Source of the DNA: an uncultured Burkholderiales bacterium
GTDB taxonomy: Bacteria; Pseudomonadota; Gammaproteobacteria; Burkholderiales; Burkholderiaceae
NCBI GenBank assembly: GCA_903845315.1
Contig: CAIMWY010000182.1
Coordinates: 1-9,267 of the forward strand
Direction: 5' to 3'
DNA: 9,267 nucleotides
This document shows positions 1-7,536 of the stretch, piece after piece. A program made the position numbers and the translations under genes. The number at the start of each line of letters is the position of its first letter. Within the stretch, counting starts at the first letter, position 1. The notes below the pieces were generated by a model. The model made no database searches and was not told the origin of the DNA. It saw nothing but the letters and a program-made list of their open reading frames with translations.

Positions 1-1158
1 CCACAAACCATTGGTTTGTGGGGTGAAGTGGTTGATCGCACGCGACGCTTGTTACGTGATCGTGAGCGTGCCTTGGTGGTCAGCGACCAGCGCTTGAAAG
101 ACTTTTTGCTGGCGATCCAAGCATCTCCTAATGGCGTGATGCTGCTTGACGATCAAAGTCAGATCGAATGGTGTAACCAAACTGCGGCTAAACAGTTAGG
201 CATCAATATCCAACGCGATTTGATGCAACGCATTGGTAACTTGGTACGAGACCCAGTTTTCACGGCCTATATGAATGCCTCGGAAACCAGTGACGCGGTG
301 GTAATAGCTGGTCGAGATGACAGAGAAGGCCATCCTGTTCGAATTTCTCTGCAACGTCATCGATACGGAGAAGGCAAACAACTGTTGATCACGCGTGATG
401 TGACGGCATTGGAACAAGCCGAAGCCATGAGGCGTGATTTTGTGGCCAATGTGTCACATGAAATACGTACCCCCTTGACGGTCTTGTCGGGTTTTGTTGA
501 AACCTTGCAATCCTTGCCTTTAAGTCCCGACGAACAGCACCGTTTTTTAGGTTTAATGGCCACGCAGGCTCATCGGATGCAAAGCTTGGTGGAGGATTTG
601 TTGACCTTGTCCCGGTTGGAGGGAAGCCCAAGTCCGGGGTACCAAGCGAGTTTAGCTTTGTCTGAACTTATGCATGTCTGTCAGCAAGAAGCCCATGCCT
701 TGTCCAGCTTGCTTGATGGCCTAGACGAGCCACAAAGCGTGACATTTTCGATAGATCCGAGTTTGTCTTTTGCCGTCTTGTTGGGGGAAGCGCGTGAACT
801 GCAAAGTGCGCTTTCTAATTTGGTCAGCAATGCGGTGCGTTACACCCCTGCGGGGGGGCGCATTGAGGTGACTGCTCAGTCCTTGCCCGATGGAAGCTTG
901 CAGTTGAAAATTCAAGACACTGGGCCAGGTATCGCAGCCGAACATCTACCACGGCTTACTGAACGTTTTTACCGGGTTGATCGCAGTAGATCTCGCGAAT
1001 CTGGTGGTACTGGCTTGGGGCTGGCGATTGTTAAGCATGTGATGCAACGTCACCAAGGTCAATTGTCAATTCACAGCGTGATCGGTCAAGGTTCATGCTT
1101 TACCTTGACTCTGCCTCCTGCTCGCTGGCATGAGCACTCGTTGAGGGATGCGTGTTAG
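1..1158 (+). CDS. phoR: PhoR-like sensor histidine kinase, 5' end outside the window
   Basis: Membrane sensor kinase that, in the PhoR family, autophosphorylates on His and passes the phosphate to PhoB to control the phosphate-starvation regulon. The frame is open from base 1, so the true start lies upstream and 385 C-terminal residues are present; E. coli PhoR has about 431, so the missing part is probably the N-terminal membrane anchor. Numbering from the first codon: a PAS domain at roughly 30-130; the HisKA H-box (FVANVSHEIRTPL) with phospho-acceptor His153; N-box NLVSNAVRYTP around Asn277; G1 box DTGPG at about 306; F-box ERFYR; and G2 box GTGLGLA at about 336. The H-box and the PAS-HisKA-HATPase order fit PhoR best, but phoB would lie outside the window, so another PAS-containing kinase cannot be fully excluded. 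Its stop overlaps the stop of the convergent MATE gene. A run of seven G lies at 852-858. Confidence 0.88.
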   Translation, partial: PQTIGLWGEVVDRTRRLLRDRERALVVSDQRLKDFLLAIQASPNGVMLLDDQSQIEWCNQTAAKQLGINIQRDLMQRIGNLVRDPVFTAYMNASETSDAVVIAGRDDREGHPVRISLQRHRYGEGKQLLITRDVTALEQAEAMRRDFVANVSHEIRTPLTVLSGFVETLQSLPLSPDEQHRFLGLMATQAHRMQSLVEDLLTLSRLEGSPSPGYQASLALSELMHVCQQEAHALSSLLDGLDEPQSVTFSIDPSLSFAVLLGEARELQSALSNLVSNAVRYTPAGGRIEVTAQSLPDGSLQLKIQDTGPGIAAEHLPRLTERFYRVDRSRSRESGGTGLGLAIVKHVMQRHQGQLSIHSVIGQGSCFTLTLPPARWHEHSLRDAC

Positions 1159-2522
1159 CGCATGTGATGAAAGCGGTTGGCAGTTCGCCACAACACGCTC
1201 AATAAGACAACAGCCGTGAGGCACAGTGCGACGCTGCTGGTTTGCCAAAAAGAAATGGGCGACTCTGTGACCAACCATGAGAGTGCAGTGAACTCTATCT
1301 GCGAATAGGCCACGCTGTAGCCACCGGCCAAGCCTAAACCCCACAAGAGGAATGTGTAGATCAACAGAGGCAGCAGGGTGATGCCATAGCTGCGCAAAGT
1401 GAACACGCAAAATACCTGTACCGCATCGGTCAGATGGTAAAACGTGACCCACAGCAGCAGTGCGCTGGCGAGTGTTGCCACTTGAGGTGAGCTCGTGTAG
1501 AAAATGGCAATGGCCTCGCGTTGCCAGCCGATCAAGCCAGCGGATAGGCAGGCCATGCCTATCACCCACAGTAGCCCGCTGCGCAATGCACCACGAGCCC
1601 GTTTGGTGTCGCCGGCTCCGAGCCAATAGCTCACGCGCGAGCTGCTGGCGATCGATAAAGACAGGGGCACCATGTAGAGGACGGCTGCCATGTTGCTAAC
1701 GATTTGGTGGCTGGCTGTAGCCACCACACCAAGTCGAGAAATGAATAGCGACATCAGCGTGAAGGACGTCACTTCGACGCCAATTGCCAATCCACTGGGT
1801 AAACCTAGCTGGACAAAGTGTTTGAGTTGCCCCCAGTTGGGGCTTTCAAGGCGTACCCAGATGCAATAGGGTTTATAGAAGTCTTGTGTTTTGAGCAGCC
1901 ACAGGGCCAAGCCCAGCATCAGGTAATTGACAACCAATGTGGCCCAGGCACAACCTGCCAAACCCATCGGCTCGAACCAGTTTGGAATGCCCAACACCAG
2001 CACGATGGAGAGGGGCACTTTGACCGCCAATGCGACCACTTGCACCCATGTGACTAACTTGGGTTTGCCCAGACTTTGGTTCAGGGTGCCGTACATCCTA
2101 AACAACAGCGAAGCGGGTAAACCCGCGGCTACGATGGTTAAGTATTCACGCACCTCAAATCGCAGCGCTGTGGGCACTTGTGTCCAGTCCAACAAAGGCC
2201 CAGGAAAAAGCAAAGCCACAATGCCAATGACCATCGTGAAGACACAGAGATATAGCGCCTGACGAACTGACTGGCCCACGGCTTTTGGGCGTCCAGCGCC
2301 GTGCAATTCAGCCCACACGGGTAACAAGGCTTGCAACATGCCCATGAGGGTGATGTGAACTGTAATGTAGGCGGCGGAACCCACCGACAAAGCCGCCAAG
2401 GCGGTGTCTGCAAAACGTCCGGCAACCACTGTGTCGGTGATGCCAAAAGCCATCACTGCCAATTGTCCCACCAGCACCGTGCTGGCGTGACGCACGATGG
2501 TGGTACCTTCGCCTTGACTCAT
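1155..2522 (-). CDS. MATE family multidrug/Na+-type efflux transporter
   Basis: Predicted inner-membrane transporter of the MATE family (MOP superfamily), which exports cationic drugs or metabolites using Na+ or H+ gradients. The 455-residue length fits the usual 440-480. The N-terminal signature is clear: GQLAVMAFGITDTVVAGRF followed by the small-residue stretch ALAALSVGSAAY, then repeated hydrophobic segments across the whole length, consistent with about 12 helices in two six-helix halves. A second-half motif (VTSFTLMSLFISRLG) echoes the first. I chose the ATG at 2522 because it overlaps the TGA of the upstream gene as ATGA, and because residues from the next upstream start (2666) only shadow that gene. 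There is no good Shine-Dalgarno, so translation probably depends on coupling. Substrate unknown; a lipid-linked or envelope substrate is possible given the GT-C neighbour but is inference. Confidence 0.9.
   Translation of the reverse strand: MSQGEGTTIVRHASTVLVGQLAVMAFGITDTVVAGRFADTALAALSVGSAAYITVHITLMGMLQALLPVWAELHGAGRPKAVGQSVRQALYLCVFTMVIGIVALLFPGPLLDWTQVPTALRFEVREYLTIVAAGLPASLLFRMYGTLNQSLGKPKLVTWVQVVALAVKVPLSIVLVLGIPNWFEPMGLAGCAWATLVVNYLMLGLALWLLKTQDFYKPYCIWVRLESPNWGQLKHFVQLGLPSGLAIGVEVTSFTLMSLFISRLGVVATASHQIVSNMAAVLYMVPLSLSIASSSRVSYWLGAGDTKRARGALRSGLLWVIGMACLSAGLIGWQREAIAIFYTSSPQVATLASALLLWVTFYHLTDAVQVFCVFTLRSYGITLLPLLIYTFLLWGLGLAGGYSVAYSQIEFTALSWLVTESPISFWQTSSVALCLTAVVLLSVLWRTANRFHHMR
2519..2522 (-). 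promoter_or_regulatory. ATGA stop/start overlap coupling the GT-C-like gene to the MATE gene
   Basis: The TGA of the upstream membrane protein (2521-2519) and the ATG of the MATE transporter (2522-2520) share bases. The sequence just before the ATG (CGCCAACGTCAACC) has no purine-rich ribosome binding site. Together these suggest re-initiation by terminating ribosomes, and hence fixed relative expression of the two membrane proteins. Confidence 0.75.
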
Positions 2523-4246
2523 GGTTGACGTTGGCGGTGGAACAAGATCACGTCTTCGTCGTTGTCGGACGGACGGCGTATGGTTTGAATGCGTGTCCAC
2601 TCGTTGAGTTTGACCACCTGCGACAAGCCGGGACGCAAATCGTTGTCGACCAGCAGCCACTCGCAACTGGCGTGCTGTGGACGTGTGGTGTCATCCAAGG
2701 GCTTGATTTCAAAGCCACCGTGGTAACGAAATGCGGTCATTTGGCCTGCATCGAGTCCATAGGCCATTAGGCACTTAGGTGGTGCAGTACTGATGCGTGC
2801 CATGATGGCTTGAATTTGAACTACCCAGGGTTTGTAGCTACGGGCAAAGTCCAGCAATGGCAGCCACAGTGTCATCAGAAGCAGCCAGCAAAGTGCGGCC
2901 CCCCCCGCTGGTAACACCACGCTTTTCCACAAGGCATGGCGGTGTTTGCCTACCCGCCACAATACCAACCAGGCCCAGGCCACGGTAGCCATGACAGCCA
3001 CCACACAGGCCAGCACACCAAAGCTTGGCACAAAGCCAGGTGCCAGGCGTGCCACGTTGGCCGCAGGTTGCGCAGGCCAACCGGTTTGCATGGCGACCCA
3101 CACCACCCAAATGACCAATGCGCAACCAGAGAAGAACAGTAGCGTAAACCAATCAATGAACGCACTCATGCTGCGCCGCATGGTGGGCAAGGCAAACGCA
3201 GCCAGGGTGGCCAAGGGGGGGAGTGCCAACAGCAATGTTCGATCGGCGGAAGGGGTCAATAATCCGGTACCGACTGTTAATGCAGCAAACCACATGGGAA
3301 GCACCATATGGCGGCTCCAGTGCCACGAGGTCCAGTGTCCGCGCCAGCGCCACAAAGTCCATAAGGTCAGGGGCCATACGGGCCAGGTGAACCATGCCAG
3401 CAGGCGCAACAAACTGCGCCACTCCAACCAGTTGTCGTGAGGGACCTGCAAACGCCAATGCCAAACACCTAAAGCGCTGGCCACGGCGGCTACCACTAAT
3501 CCCATGCCCAATAGCCACATGGCATGAAGACGTCCGGTTGATGCAGGCGTGCTTTCGCGATCCAGCAAACACAAAAGGCCACTCCCTGCAGCCATCAGCA
3601 CAGCAAAGCTGGGTGCGCCACTCAGGGACAGACCTGACAGACCAATGCCAATAGCGACCAAGCTGTAACGCGGGTGGTAGGGCAGGGCGGCCACACCATA
3701 AAACGCGCAAGTGACAAAGACCAGTTGCGCCAAGATGGGGCTGGCTTCATGGGACAACTGTGCCAAACCAAGACAGGCGATCAAGGCCAGCAAAGCCCCG
3801 TCGGCCATGGTGCGTGCGTAATCTTTAGGTTGTGCTTCACCACCGAAGGCAAAAGCCACAGGTTGTGCTTGAGGGCTGAGCGCCAGGTAGTAGGCACCGT
3901 GCCAAGTGGCTGCCATGGTCAAGCCCAACAGCATGGCGAAAGGAATGCGCACAGCTAAAGCAGCGGACATGCCATGAGGGGCAATTTGAATGGCCCATGC
4001 GCCGATCCAATATGGCAGGAGAGCATCTAGGTCAGGAGCCTGCCCCCAAAGCATGGGATTGAGCCAACTGCTGGATCCATCGGCCAAGGCCAGCATTTGG
4101 CCAAAGGCTGTAATTTCGTTGCCCTTCCAAGGCTCGCGACCAAACAGGCCCGGGACCACAAAGGCCAAGCAAAACAGCCATATTGCCAAGCGTGGCAAAC
4201 GGCGAACGGCATGTTGGGCAACGATGGCGGGGGTGGTTTCGGTCAT
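2519..4246 (-). CDS. GT-C / ArnT-like polytopic membrane glycosyltransferase-family protein
   Basis: Large, very hydrophobic 575-residue protein resembling the GT-C fold ArnT/PMT/GT39 group, which moves sugars from polyprenyl-phosphate donors onto lipid or protein acceptors on the periplasmic face. Evidence: an N-terminal helix (about 20-34), then a first periplasmic-loop motif GREPWKGNE near residues 36-44, many Trp-rich membrane helices (some ten or more), and a soluble C-terminal part from about residue 480 ending in a charged tail. In ArnT-like proteins the loop motif usually ends Asp-Glu; here it is Asn43-Glu44. The start is uncertain. ATG at 4246 directly follows the terminator T-run of rpmE2 and has no Shine-Dalgarno; a GTG at 4261 would add five residues but lies inside the hairpin. 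An 8-G run (2899-2906 on this strand) sits mid-gene. The ATGA overlap with the MATE gene implies one operon. Family call fair; substrate unknown. Confidence 0.72.
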   Translation of the reverse strand: MTETTPAIVAQHAVRRLPRLAIWLFCLAFVVPGLFGREPWKGNEITAFGQMLALADGSSSWLNPMLWGQAPDLDALLPYWIGAWAIQIAPHGMSAALAVRIPFAMLLGLTMAATWHGAYYLALSPQAQPVAFAFGGEAQPKDYARTMADGALLALIACLGLAQLSHEASPILAQLVFVTCAFYGVAALPYHPRYSLVAIGIGLSGLSLSGAPSFAVLMAAGSGLLCLLDRESTPASTGRLHAMWLLGMGLVVAAVASALGVWHWRLQVPHDNWLEWRSLLRLLAWFTWPVWPLTLWTLWRWRGHWTSWHWSRHMVLPMWFAALTVGTGLLTPSADRTLLLALPPLATLAAFALPTMRRSMSAFIDWFTLLFFSGCALVIWVVWVAMQTGWPAQPAANVARLAPGFVPSFGVLACVVAVMATVAWAWLVLWRVGKHRHALWKSVVLPAGGAALCWLLLMTLWLPLLDFARSYKPWVVQIQAIMARISTAPPKCLMAYGLDAGQMTAFRYHGGFEIKPLDDTTRPQHASCEWLLVDNDLRPGLSQVVKLNEWTRIQTIRRPSDNDEDVILFHRQRQP

Positions 4247-4277
4247 AAAAAAAGGCAGCACCGTGTCGGGCTGCCTT
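4247..4277 (-). terminator. Intrinsic terminator of rpmE2, abutting the next start codon
   Basis: On the minus strand, 20 bases after the rpmE2 TAA, AAGGCAGC (4277-4270) pairs perfectly with GCTGCCTT (4259-4252). An inner CCG/CGG stem with a three-base loop (4261-4269) extends the hairpin past one bulged base. A run of seven T (4253-4247) follows at once, so this has all the parts of a Rho-independent terminator. The next base begins the ATG (4246-4244) of the GT-C-like gene. Confidence 0.9.
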
Positions 4278-4297
4278 CTTTGAAGTGAGCGAGTGGC

Positions 4298-4555
4298 TTA
4301 CTTGGCGGCAGTTTTGCCGTACTTGTTGCGGAAACGTTCCACGCGACCACCCATGTTGTCTACAGATTTTTGTGTACCTGTGTAGAAGGGGTGTGATTCG
4401 CTGGTGGTATCCAGTTTGAACAATGGCAGCTCGCGTCCATCGTCCATCTTCACCATTTCTTTGGTGTTGGCGCACGAGCGGGTCACAAACTTGAAACCGT
4501 TGGACATGTCCACGAAGCAAACTTCGCGGTAGTTGGGGTGTATGCCTTCTTTCAT
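4298..4555 (-). CDS. rpmE2: 50S ribosomal protein L31, type B
   Basis: Component of the large ribosomal subunit near the central protuberance, bridging to the 30S head. The 85-residue protein starts MKEGIHPNYREV, contains DMSNGFKFVTRS, and ends with SHPFYTG and the basic GGRVERFRNKYG. The SHPFYTG form and the length mark the type B (zinc-free) paralogue; type A proteins have a Cys-rich zinc site including CHPFFTG. Here only Cys13 and Cys28 are present and no CxxC is seen, so zinc binding is unlikely. Start: ATG at 4555 preceded by AAGGA with a short spacer; the in-frame extension to 4588 adds residues unlike L31. The gene lies 89 bases after the AEC transporter on the same strand, and a strong terminator follows it. 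In some bacteria type B L31 is induced under zinc limitation through Zur; I did not find a convincing Zur operator here. Confidence 0.95.
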   Translation of the reverse strand: MKEGIHPNYREVCFVDMSNGFKFVTRSCANTKEMVKMDDGRELPLFKLDTTSESHPFYTGTQKSVDNMGGRVERFRNKYGKTAAK

Positions 4556-4567
4556 GATCTTCCTTGT
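4556..4567 (-). promoter_or_regulatory. Ribosome binding site of rpmE2
   Basis: The minus strand reads ACAAGGAAGATC directly before the ATG. The AAGGA core is about five bases from the start, and this decides the 4555 start over the longer frame at 4588. Confidence 0.75.
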
Positions 4568-4644
4568 CAGCTGCGGTAGCCACGTCAACCAATTTCAACG
4601 CACTTTCTGCAAAACGAGATATTCTGCCACAAAAGCGGACAGTT

Positions 4645-5550
4645 TCAGCGCAAGACACCCAAGGCGAACGGTAGGCTGAACATGCCAAGCAAGGTCGAAA
4701 GCGTCACCAAGCCTGCTACAAAAGCACCGTTGTAGCCCATACGCGTGGCCAGCACATAGCAGCTTGATGCAGTGGGCAGCGACGAAAAGGCCAGCAGCAC
4801 ACTGGTTTGGGTTTCATCAAGCGCAAACCAGCAGGCCAAGCCCCATGCCATAAGAGGGGTGATCAAGTGGCGGATGGCCAGCAGTGAAAGGCCTAGGGTC
4901 TTGGCTTGTGCCAAGGTGGCGAATTGCATGCCTGCACCTGCGGCCATCAGTCCCAAAGCCAGTGAGGCAGCACCAATGCGTTGCAGAGTGGGTTCGGTCC
5001 AACTGGGGATGTGCAAGCCCAGCACGTTGGCAAGCAATCCTGAGGCTGTGGCAATGACCAGTGGGTTGCGAGACAACTCGCGCACAAAACCCCGCTGCCC
5101 GTGTCTGGCCATGGGCCAGATCGCGCCAATGTTGAACAGGGGCACACAGACCCCAATCAACACCGCAATCAACAGCAAGCCCTGAGGTCCTGCAATGCGG
5201 TCCGCCAAGGCAAGCGCCACAAAGGAGTTGAAGCGAAAGCCCACCTGTGCACTGGCCGCATGCAGCCGTGTGTCCATGTGTCTCCCAATCAGAGGCAGCC
5301 AAGGCAGGGCGTAAGACAAAACTATGCTGCCGACACCTAAGGTCAGGCCCGCCATGATCAGGTGAGAGGCAGCATTCAAGTCCAGAGGGCTGCGTACGAT
5401 GGAGTGAAACAGCAGGACTGGGAAAAGAAAAAAGTACACCAAGCTCTCGACCTGTTCCCAAACGGTTCGGTTGAGCGCGGTGTAGCGGCAGACCAGGTAA
5501 CCGCAAAGGATCAAAGAGAAATCGGGAAAGAGAAGTTGAGCGTAATTCAC
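4645..5550 (-). CDS. AEC (auxin efflux carrier) family transporter
   Basis: Predicted inner-membrane carrier of the AEC/bile-acid-sodium-symporter-like fold. Characterised bacterial members such as MdcF and MleP move small organic acids (malonate, malate); substrate specificity cannot be read from sequence. The 301 residues match the family's usual 300-320 and are hydrophobic throughout, consistent with about ten helices. Typical features are the N-terminal [17 protein letters not shown] and [14 protein letters not shown] segments, a central Gly/Ala-rich helix around AAGAGMQFA, and the C-terminal [17 protein letters not shown], which aligns with the conserved P-x-A-S..VLA region of the family. 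The start is GTG at 5550, chosen because the residues from there ([14 protein letters not shown]) match the usual beginning; no strong Shine-Dalgarno precedes it, so the start is a little uncertain. It is divergent from the Bug-family gene, 89 bases apart, and lies upstream of rpmE2 on the same strand. Confidence 0.88.
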   Translation of the reverse strand: MNYAQLLFPDFSLILCGYLVCRYTALNRTVWEQVESLVYFFLFPVLLFHSIVRSPLDLNAASHLIMAGLTLGVGSIVLSYALPWLPLIGRHMDTRLHAASAQVGFRFNSFVALALADRIAGPQGLLLIAVLIGVCVPLFNIGAIWPMARHGQRGFVRELSRNPLVIATASGLLANVLGLHIPSWTEPTLQRIGAASLALGLMAAGAGMQFATLAQAKTLGLSLLAIRHLITPLMAWGLACWFALDETQTSVLLAFSSLPTASSCYVLATRMGYNGAFVAGLVTLSTLLGMFSLPFALGVLR

Positions 5551-5639
5551 TCGCCAAGAATAACCGCTTGAAGCTCGCTGTCAGGCGAAGTTGCGGATAC
5601 GATCAGGGCTATGTTTGGTTTTGCTCTAGGAGTACAGGT
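5551..5639. promoter_or_regulatory. Divergent intergenic region between AEC carrier and Bug-family gene
   Basis: This 89-base gap must hold the promoter of the Bug-family gene, and may hold that of the AEC gene. I could not identify a convincing -35/-10 pair at proper spacing on either strand, nor a clear operator palindrome. The only firm element is the AGGAG ribosome binding site at 5628-5632, seven bases before the ATG at 5640. Confidence 0.5.
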
Positions 5640-6602
5640 ATGAACAAGTGTCATGGGCTAGGTCTTTTACTAGGTTTTGCAGCCTCCTCGGTGATGGCAC
5701 AGGCTTATCCAAGCCGCCCCATCCAATTGCAGGTGCCGTTTGCACCCGGTGGGACCACAGACATCATCGCCCGCGTGATCTCAGAACCTTTAGGTAAGGT
5801 GCTCGGACAGACAGTGGTGGTGGTCAACAAAGCCGGCGGTGGCGGAGTGGTGGGCGCCAATGAAACAGCCAAGGCATCACCCGATGGCTACTCGCTCGGA
5901 ATTGCGACGGTCTCCACAACGGCGGCCAACCCGGCCATCAACACCAAGATTCCCTACAACGCTCTGACCGATTTCACTCCCATTATCAACATTGCGGCCA
6001 CGCCCAACATCATTGCCGTACATCCGAGTTTTCCTGCCAAAGACTACAAGGGATTTATTGCCGAAGTCAAACGCTCTCCCGGCAAGTACTCGTATTCGTC
6101 ATCGGGCACGGGTGGCATTGGACATCTGCAAATGGAGTTGTACAAAAACCTCAGCAACACTTTCATCACCCACATTCCTTACCGCGGTGCAGGCCCGGCG
6201 CTCAACGACACCGTGGCGGGTCAAGTACCGATGATTTTTGACAACTTGCCTTCGGCCTTGCCTTTCATCAAAGACAACCGTTTGGTGCCCATCGTGGTGG
6301 CTGCCCCTCAGCGTTTGGCTGTATTACCGAACGTACCCACGTTCAAAGAAGTGGGCTTGGAGCCTGTCAACCGCATGGCTTATTACGGCATTTACGGCCC
6401 CAAAGGCTTGCCCAAGGAAATTGTTGAAAAGATCAGCGCAGGCGTGAAAAAAGCCTTAGAAGACCCCGCTGTGCGCAAGCGCATTGAAGACACGGGTTCG
6501 TTGATCGTGGCCAATACGCCTGAGCAATTTGCGGCCCAGATGAAGGCTGAATATGAGGTCTACAAGCGCGTGGTGATTGAGCAAAAGCTCTCGCTCGATT
6601 AA
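5640..6602 (+). CDS. Bug-family (TctC-like) periplasmic solute-binding protein
   Basis: Periplasmic binding protein of the tripartite tricarboxylate transport (TTT) family; members bind carboxylates or related small molecules and deliver them to a TctA/TctB membrane pair, or act in sensing. The 320-residue length is typical. Residues 1-22 form a Sec signal peptide: MNK, a hydrophobic core, then cleavage after VMA or AQA. The mature protein begins [19 protein letters not shown], whose [13 protein letters not shown] loop (33-45) is the family's ligand-binding segment, with Asp41 in the position used to hold the ligand. Other family stretches are [55 protein letters not shown] and the C-terminal [10 protein letters not shown]. 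The start is ATG at 5640, supported by AGGAG at 5628-5632. No tctA or tctB is present in the window, which is common for the many orphan Bug genes of Burkholderiales. Ligand unknown. Confidence 0.93.
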   Translation: MNKCHGLGLLLGFAASSVMAQAYPSRPIQLQVPFAPGGTTDIIARVISEPLGKVLGQTVVVVNKAGGGGVVGANETAKASPDGYSLGIATVSTTAANPAINTKIPYNALTDFTPIINIAATPNIIAVHPSFPAKDYKGFIAEVKRSPGKYSYSSSGTGGIGHLQMELYKNLSNTFITHIPYRGAGPALNDTVAGQVPMIFDNLPSALPFIKDNRLVPIVVAAPQRLAVLPNVPTFKEVGLEPVNRMAYYGIYGPKGLPKEIVEKISAGVKKALEDPAVRKRIEDTGSLIVANTPEQFAAQMKAEYEVYKRVVIEQKLSLD

Positions 6603-6620
6603 CTTGGGCGTTTCTCCGTT

Positions 6621-6632
6621 GGGAGGGCGTTT
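6621..6632 (+). promoter_or_regulatory. Strong ribosome binding site before the GTG start of xerD
   Basis: GGGAGGG at 6621-6627 lies five bases before the GTG at 6633 and decides this start. CTCC at 6614-6617 could pair with GGAG (6622-6625) in a small hairpin that would partly mask the site; the stem is only four base pairs, so its effect is doubtful. Confidence 0.7.
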
Positions 6633-7535
6633 GTGGCCGCTGTAGATTCGCAGATCGACACCTTCATCGATGCCCTGTGGCTGGAGCACGGTCTGGCAGC
6701 CAATTCTCTGGCTGCTTACCGACGTGATTTGAATGCGTTGGCACAGTGGTTGGGCGAACGCAACCAGTCCTTGCTGTTGGCCCGGGAGGTGGACTTGCAC
6801 GATTACTTTGCGGCACGCCACAGCCAGACCAAAGCTACCAGTGCCAACCGCCGTCTCACGGTGCTCAAGCGTTTTTACCGTTGGGCTTTGCGTGAGCGCT
6901 TGGTGATGGTCGACCCCACACTCAAGCTGCTGGCGGCCAAGCAGCCTCTGCGCGTGCCCAAGAGTTTGAGTGAAGCCCATGTGGAGAGTTTGCTCAGTGC
7001 GCCAGACGTGAACACACCCTTGGGTGTGCGTGACCGAACCATGATCGAGTTGCTCTATGCCAGTGGTTTGCGTGTGAGCGAGTTGGTTAGGCTCAAAACC
7101 TTGCACGTCGGACTCAACGAAGGTGTGTTGCGTGTCATGGGAAAAGGCAACAAAGAGCGCTTGGTCCCTTTTGGTGAAGTTGCCCGTGAATGGCTGCAAC
7201 GCTACTTGGCACAAGCGCGGCCTGCTTTGCTCAAGCAGCACCAGACAGATGCTTTGTTTGTCACGGTGCGTGGCCAGCATGCAGGCGAGGCCATGACGCG
7301 GGTCATGTTTTGGCAATTGATCAAACGCTATGCTGTGTTGGCCGGCGTGCAAGTGCCGTTGTCGCCGCACACCCTACGCCACGCGTTTGCCACCCATATG
7401 CTCAACCACGGTGCCGATTTGCGTGCCGTGCAACTGTTGCTTGGTCATGCCGACATTTCAACAACGACCATCTATACCCACATTGCGCGCGAGCGCCTCA
7501 AAACCTTGCATGCGGCACACCACCCGCGTGGCTGA
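6633..7535 (+). CDS. xerD: Tyrosine recombinase XerD
   Basis: Site-specific recombinase that, with XerC and FtsK, resolves chromosome dimers at dif near division. The 300 residues match XerD length. The N-terminal SAM-like core-binding domain spans about 1-100 (IDTFIDALWLEHGLAANSLAAYRRDL), and the catalytic domain about 110-295. All catalytic residues are visible: Arg147 in ASGLRVSEL, Lys171 in MGKGNKER, His246 and Arg249 in SPHTLRHAFATH, His272 in LLGHADIST and nucleophile Tyr281 in IYTH. XerD is favoured over XerC by the LLAAKQPLRVPKSLSE linker and VMGKGNKERLVPFG region, as I recall those families; the XerC alternative is less likely. The start is GTG at 6633, preceded by GGGAGGG at 6621-6627 with a five-base spacer. 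It lies 30 bases after the Bug gene on the same strand and faces the DUF455 gene 12 bases away. Confidence 0.93.
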   Translation: MAAVDSQIDTFIDALWLEHGLAANSLAAYRRDLNALAQWLGERNQSLLLAREVDLHDYFAARHSQTKATSANRRLTVLKRFYRWALRERLVMVDPTLKLLAAKQPLRVPKSLSEAHVESLLSAPDVNTPLGVRDRTMIELLYASGLRVSELVRLKTLHVGLNEGVLRVMGKGNKERLVPFGEVAREWLQRYLAQARPALLKQHQTDALFVTVRGQHAGEAMTRVMFWQLIKRYAVLAGVQVPLSPHTLRHAFATHMLNHGADLRAVQLLLGHADISTTTIYTHIARERLKTLHAAHHPRG

Positions 7536-7536
7536 C

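Noticed and set aside
1093..1626. 177-codon minus-strand open frame overlapping phoR and the MATE gene
   Set aside because: The sequence is low in hydrophobic order, rich in His/Arg, matches no family I recognise, and lies within two well-supported genes; it is a frame shadow.
2523..2666. In-frame upstream extension of the MATE gene to 2666
   Set aside because: The added 48 residues are Arg-rich and unlike MATE N-termini. They overlap the C-terminal coding region of the GT-C-like gene, and the ATGA overlap at 2522 gives a better start.
4556..4588. In-frame extension of rpmE2 to 4588
   Set aside because: The extra residues do not resemble L31, and the AAGGA site fits the internal ATG at 4555.
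4605..4630. Imperfect inverted and direct repeats (TTCTGC, GCAAAA/TTCTGC) upstream of rpmE2 as a possible Zur operator
   Set aside because: The symmetry is poor, it does not resemble a Zur box I can recall, and such short repeats are expected by chance.
4627..4645. Small stem after the AEC transporter stop as a terminator
   Set aside because: It has only five base pairs with a bulge and no T-run after it, so it cannot be supported as an intrinsic terminator.
5568..5639. TTG-initiated extension of the Bug-family gene
   Set aside because: It would bury the signal peptide behind 24 charged residues, while AGGAG is correctly placed for the ATG at 5640.
6633..7535. Tyrosine recombinase as the integrase of a mobile element or integron
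   Set aside because: Length and domain pattern match the housekeeping XerD. There are no attachment-site repeats, tRNA target or cargo genes nearby.
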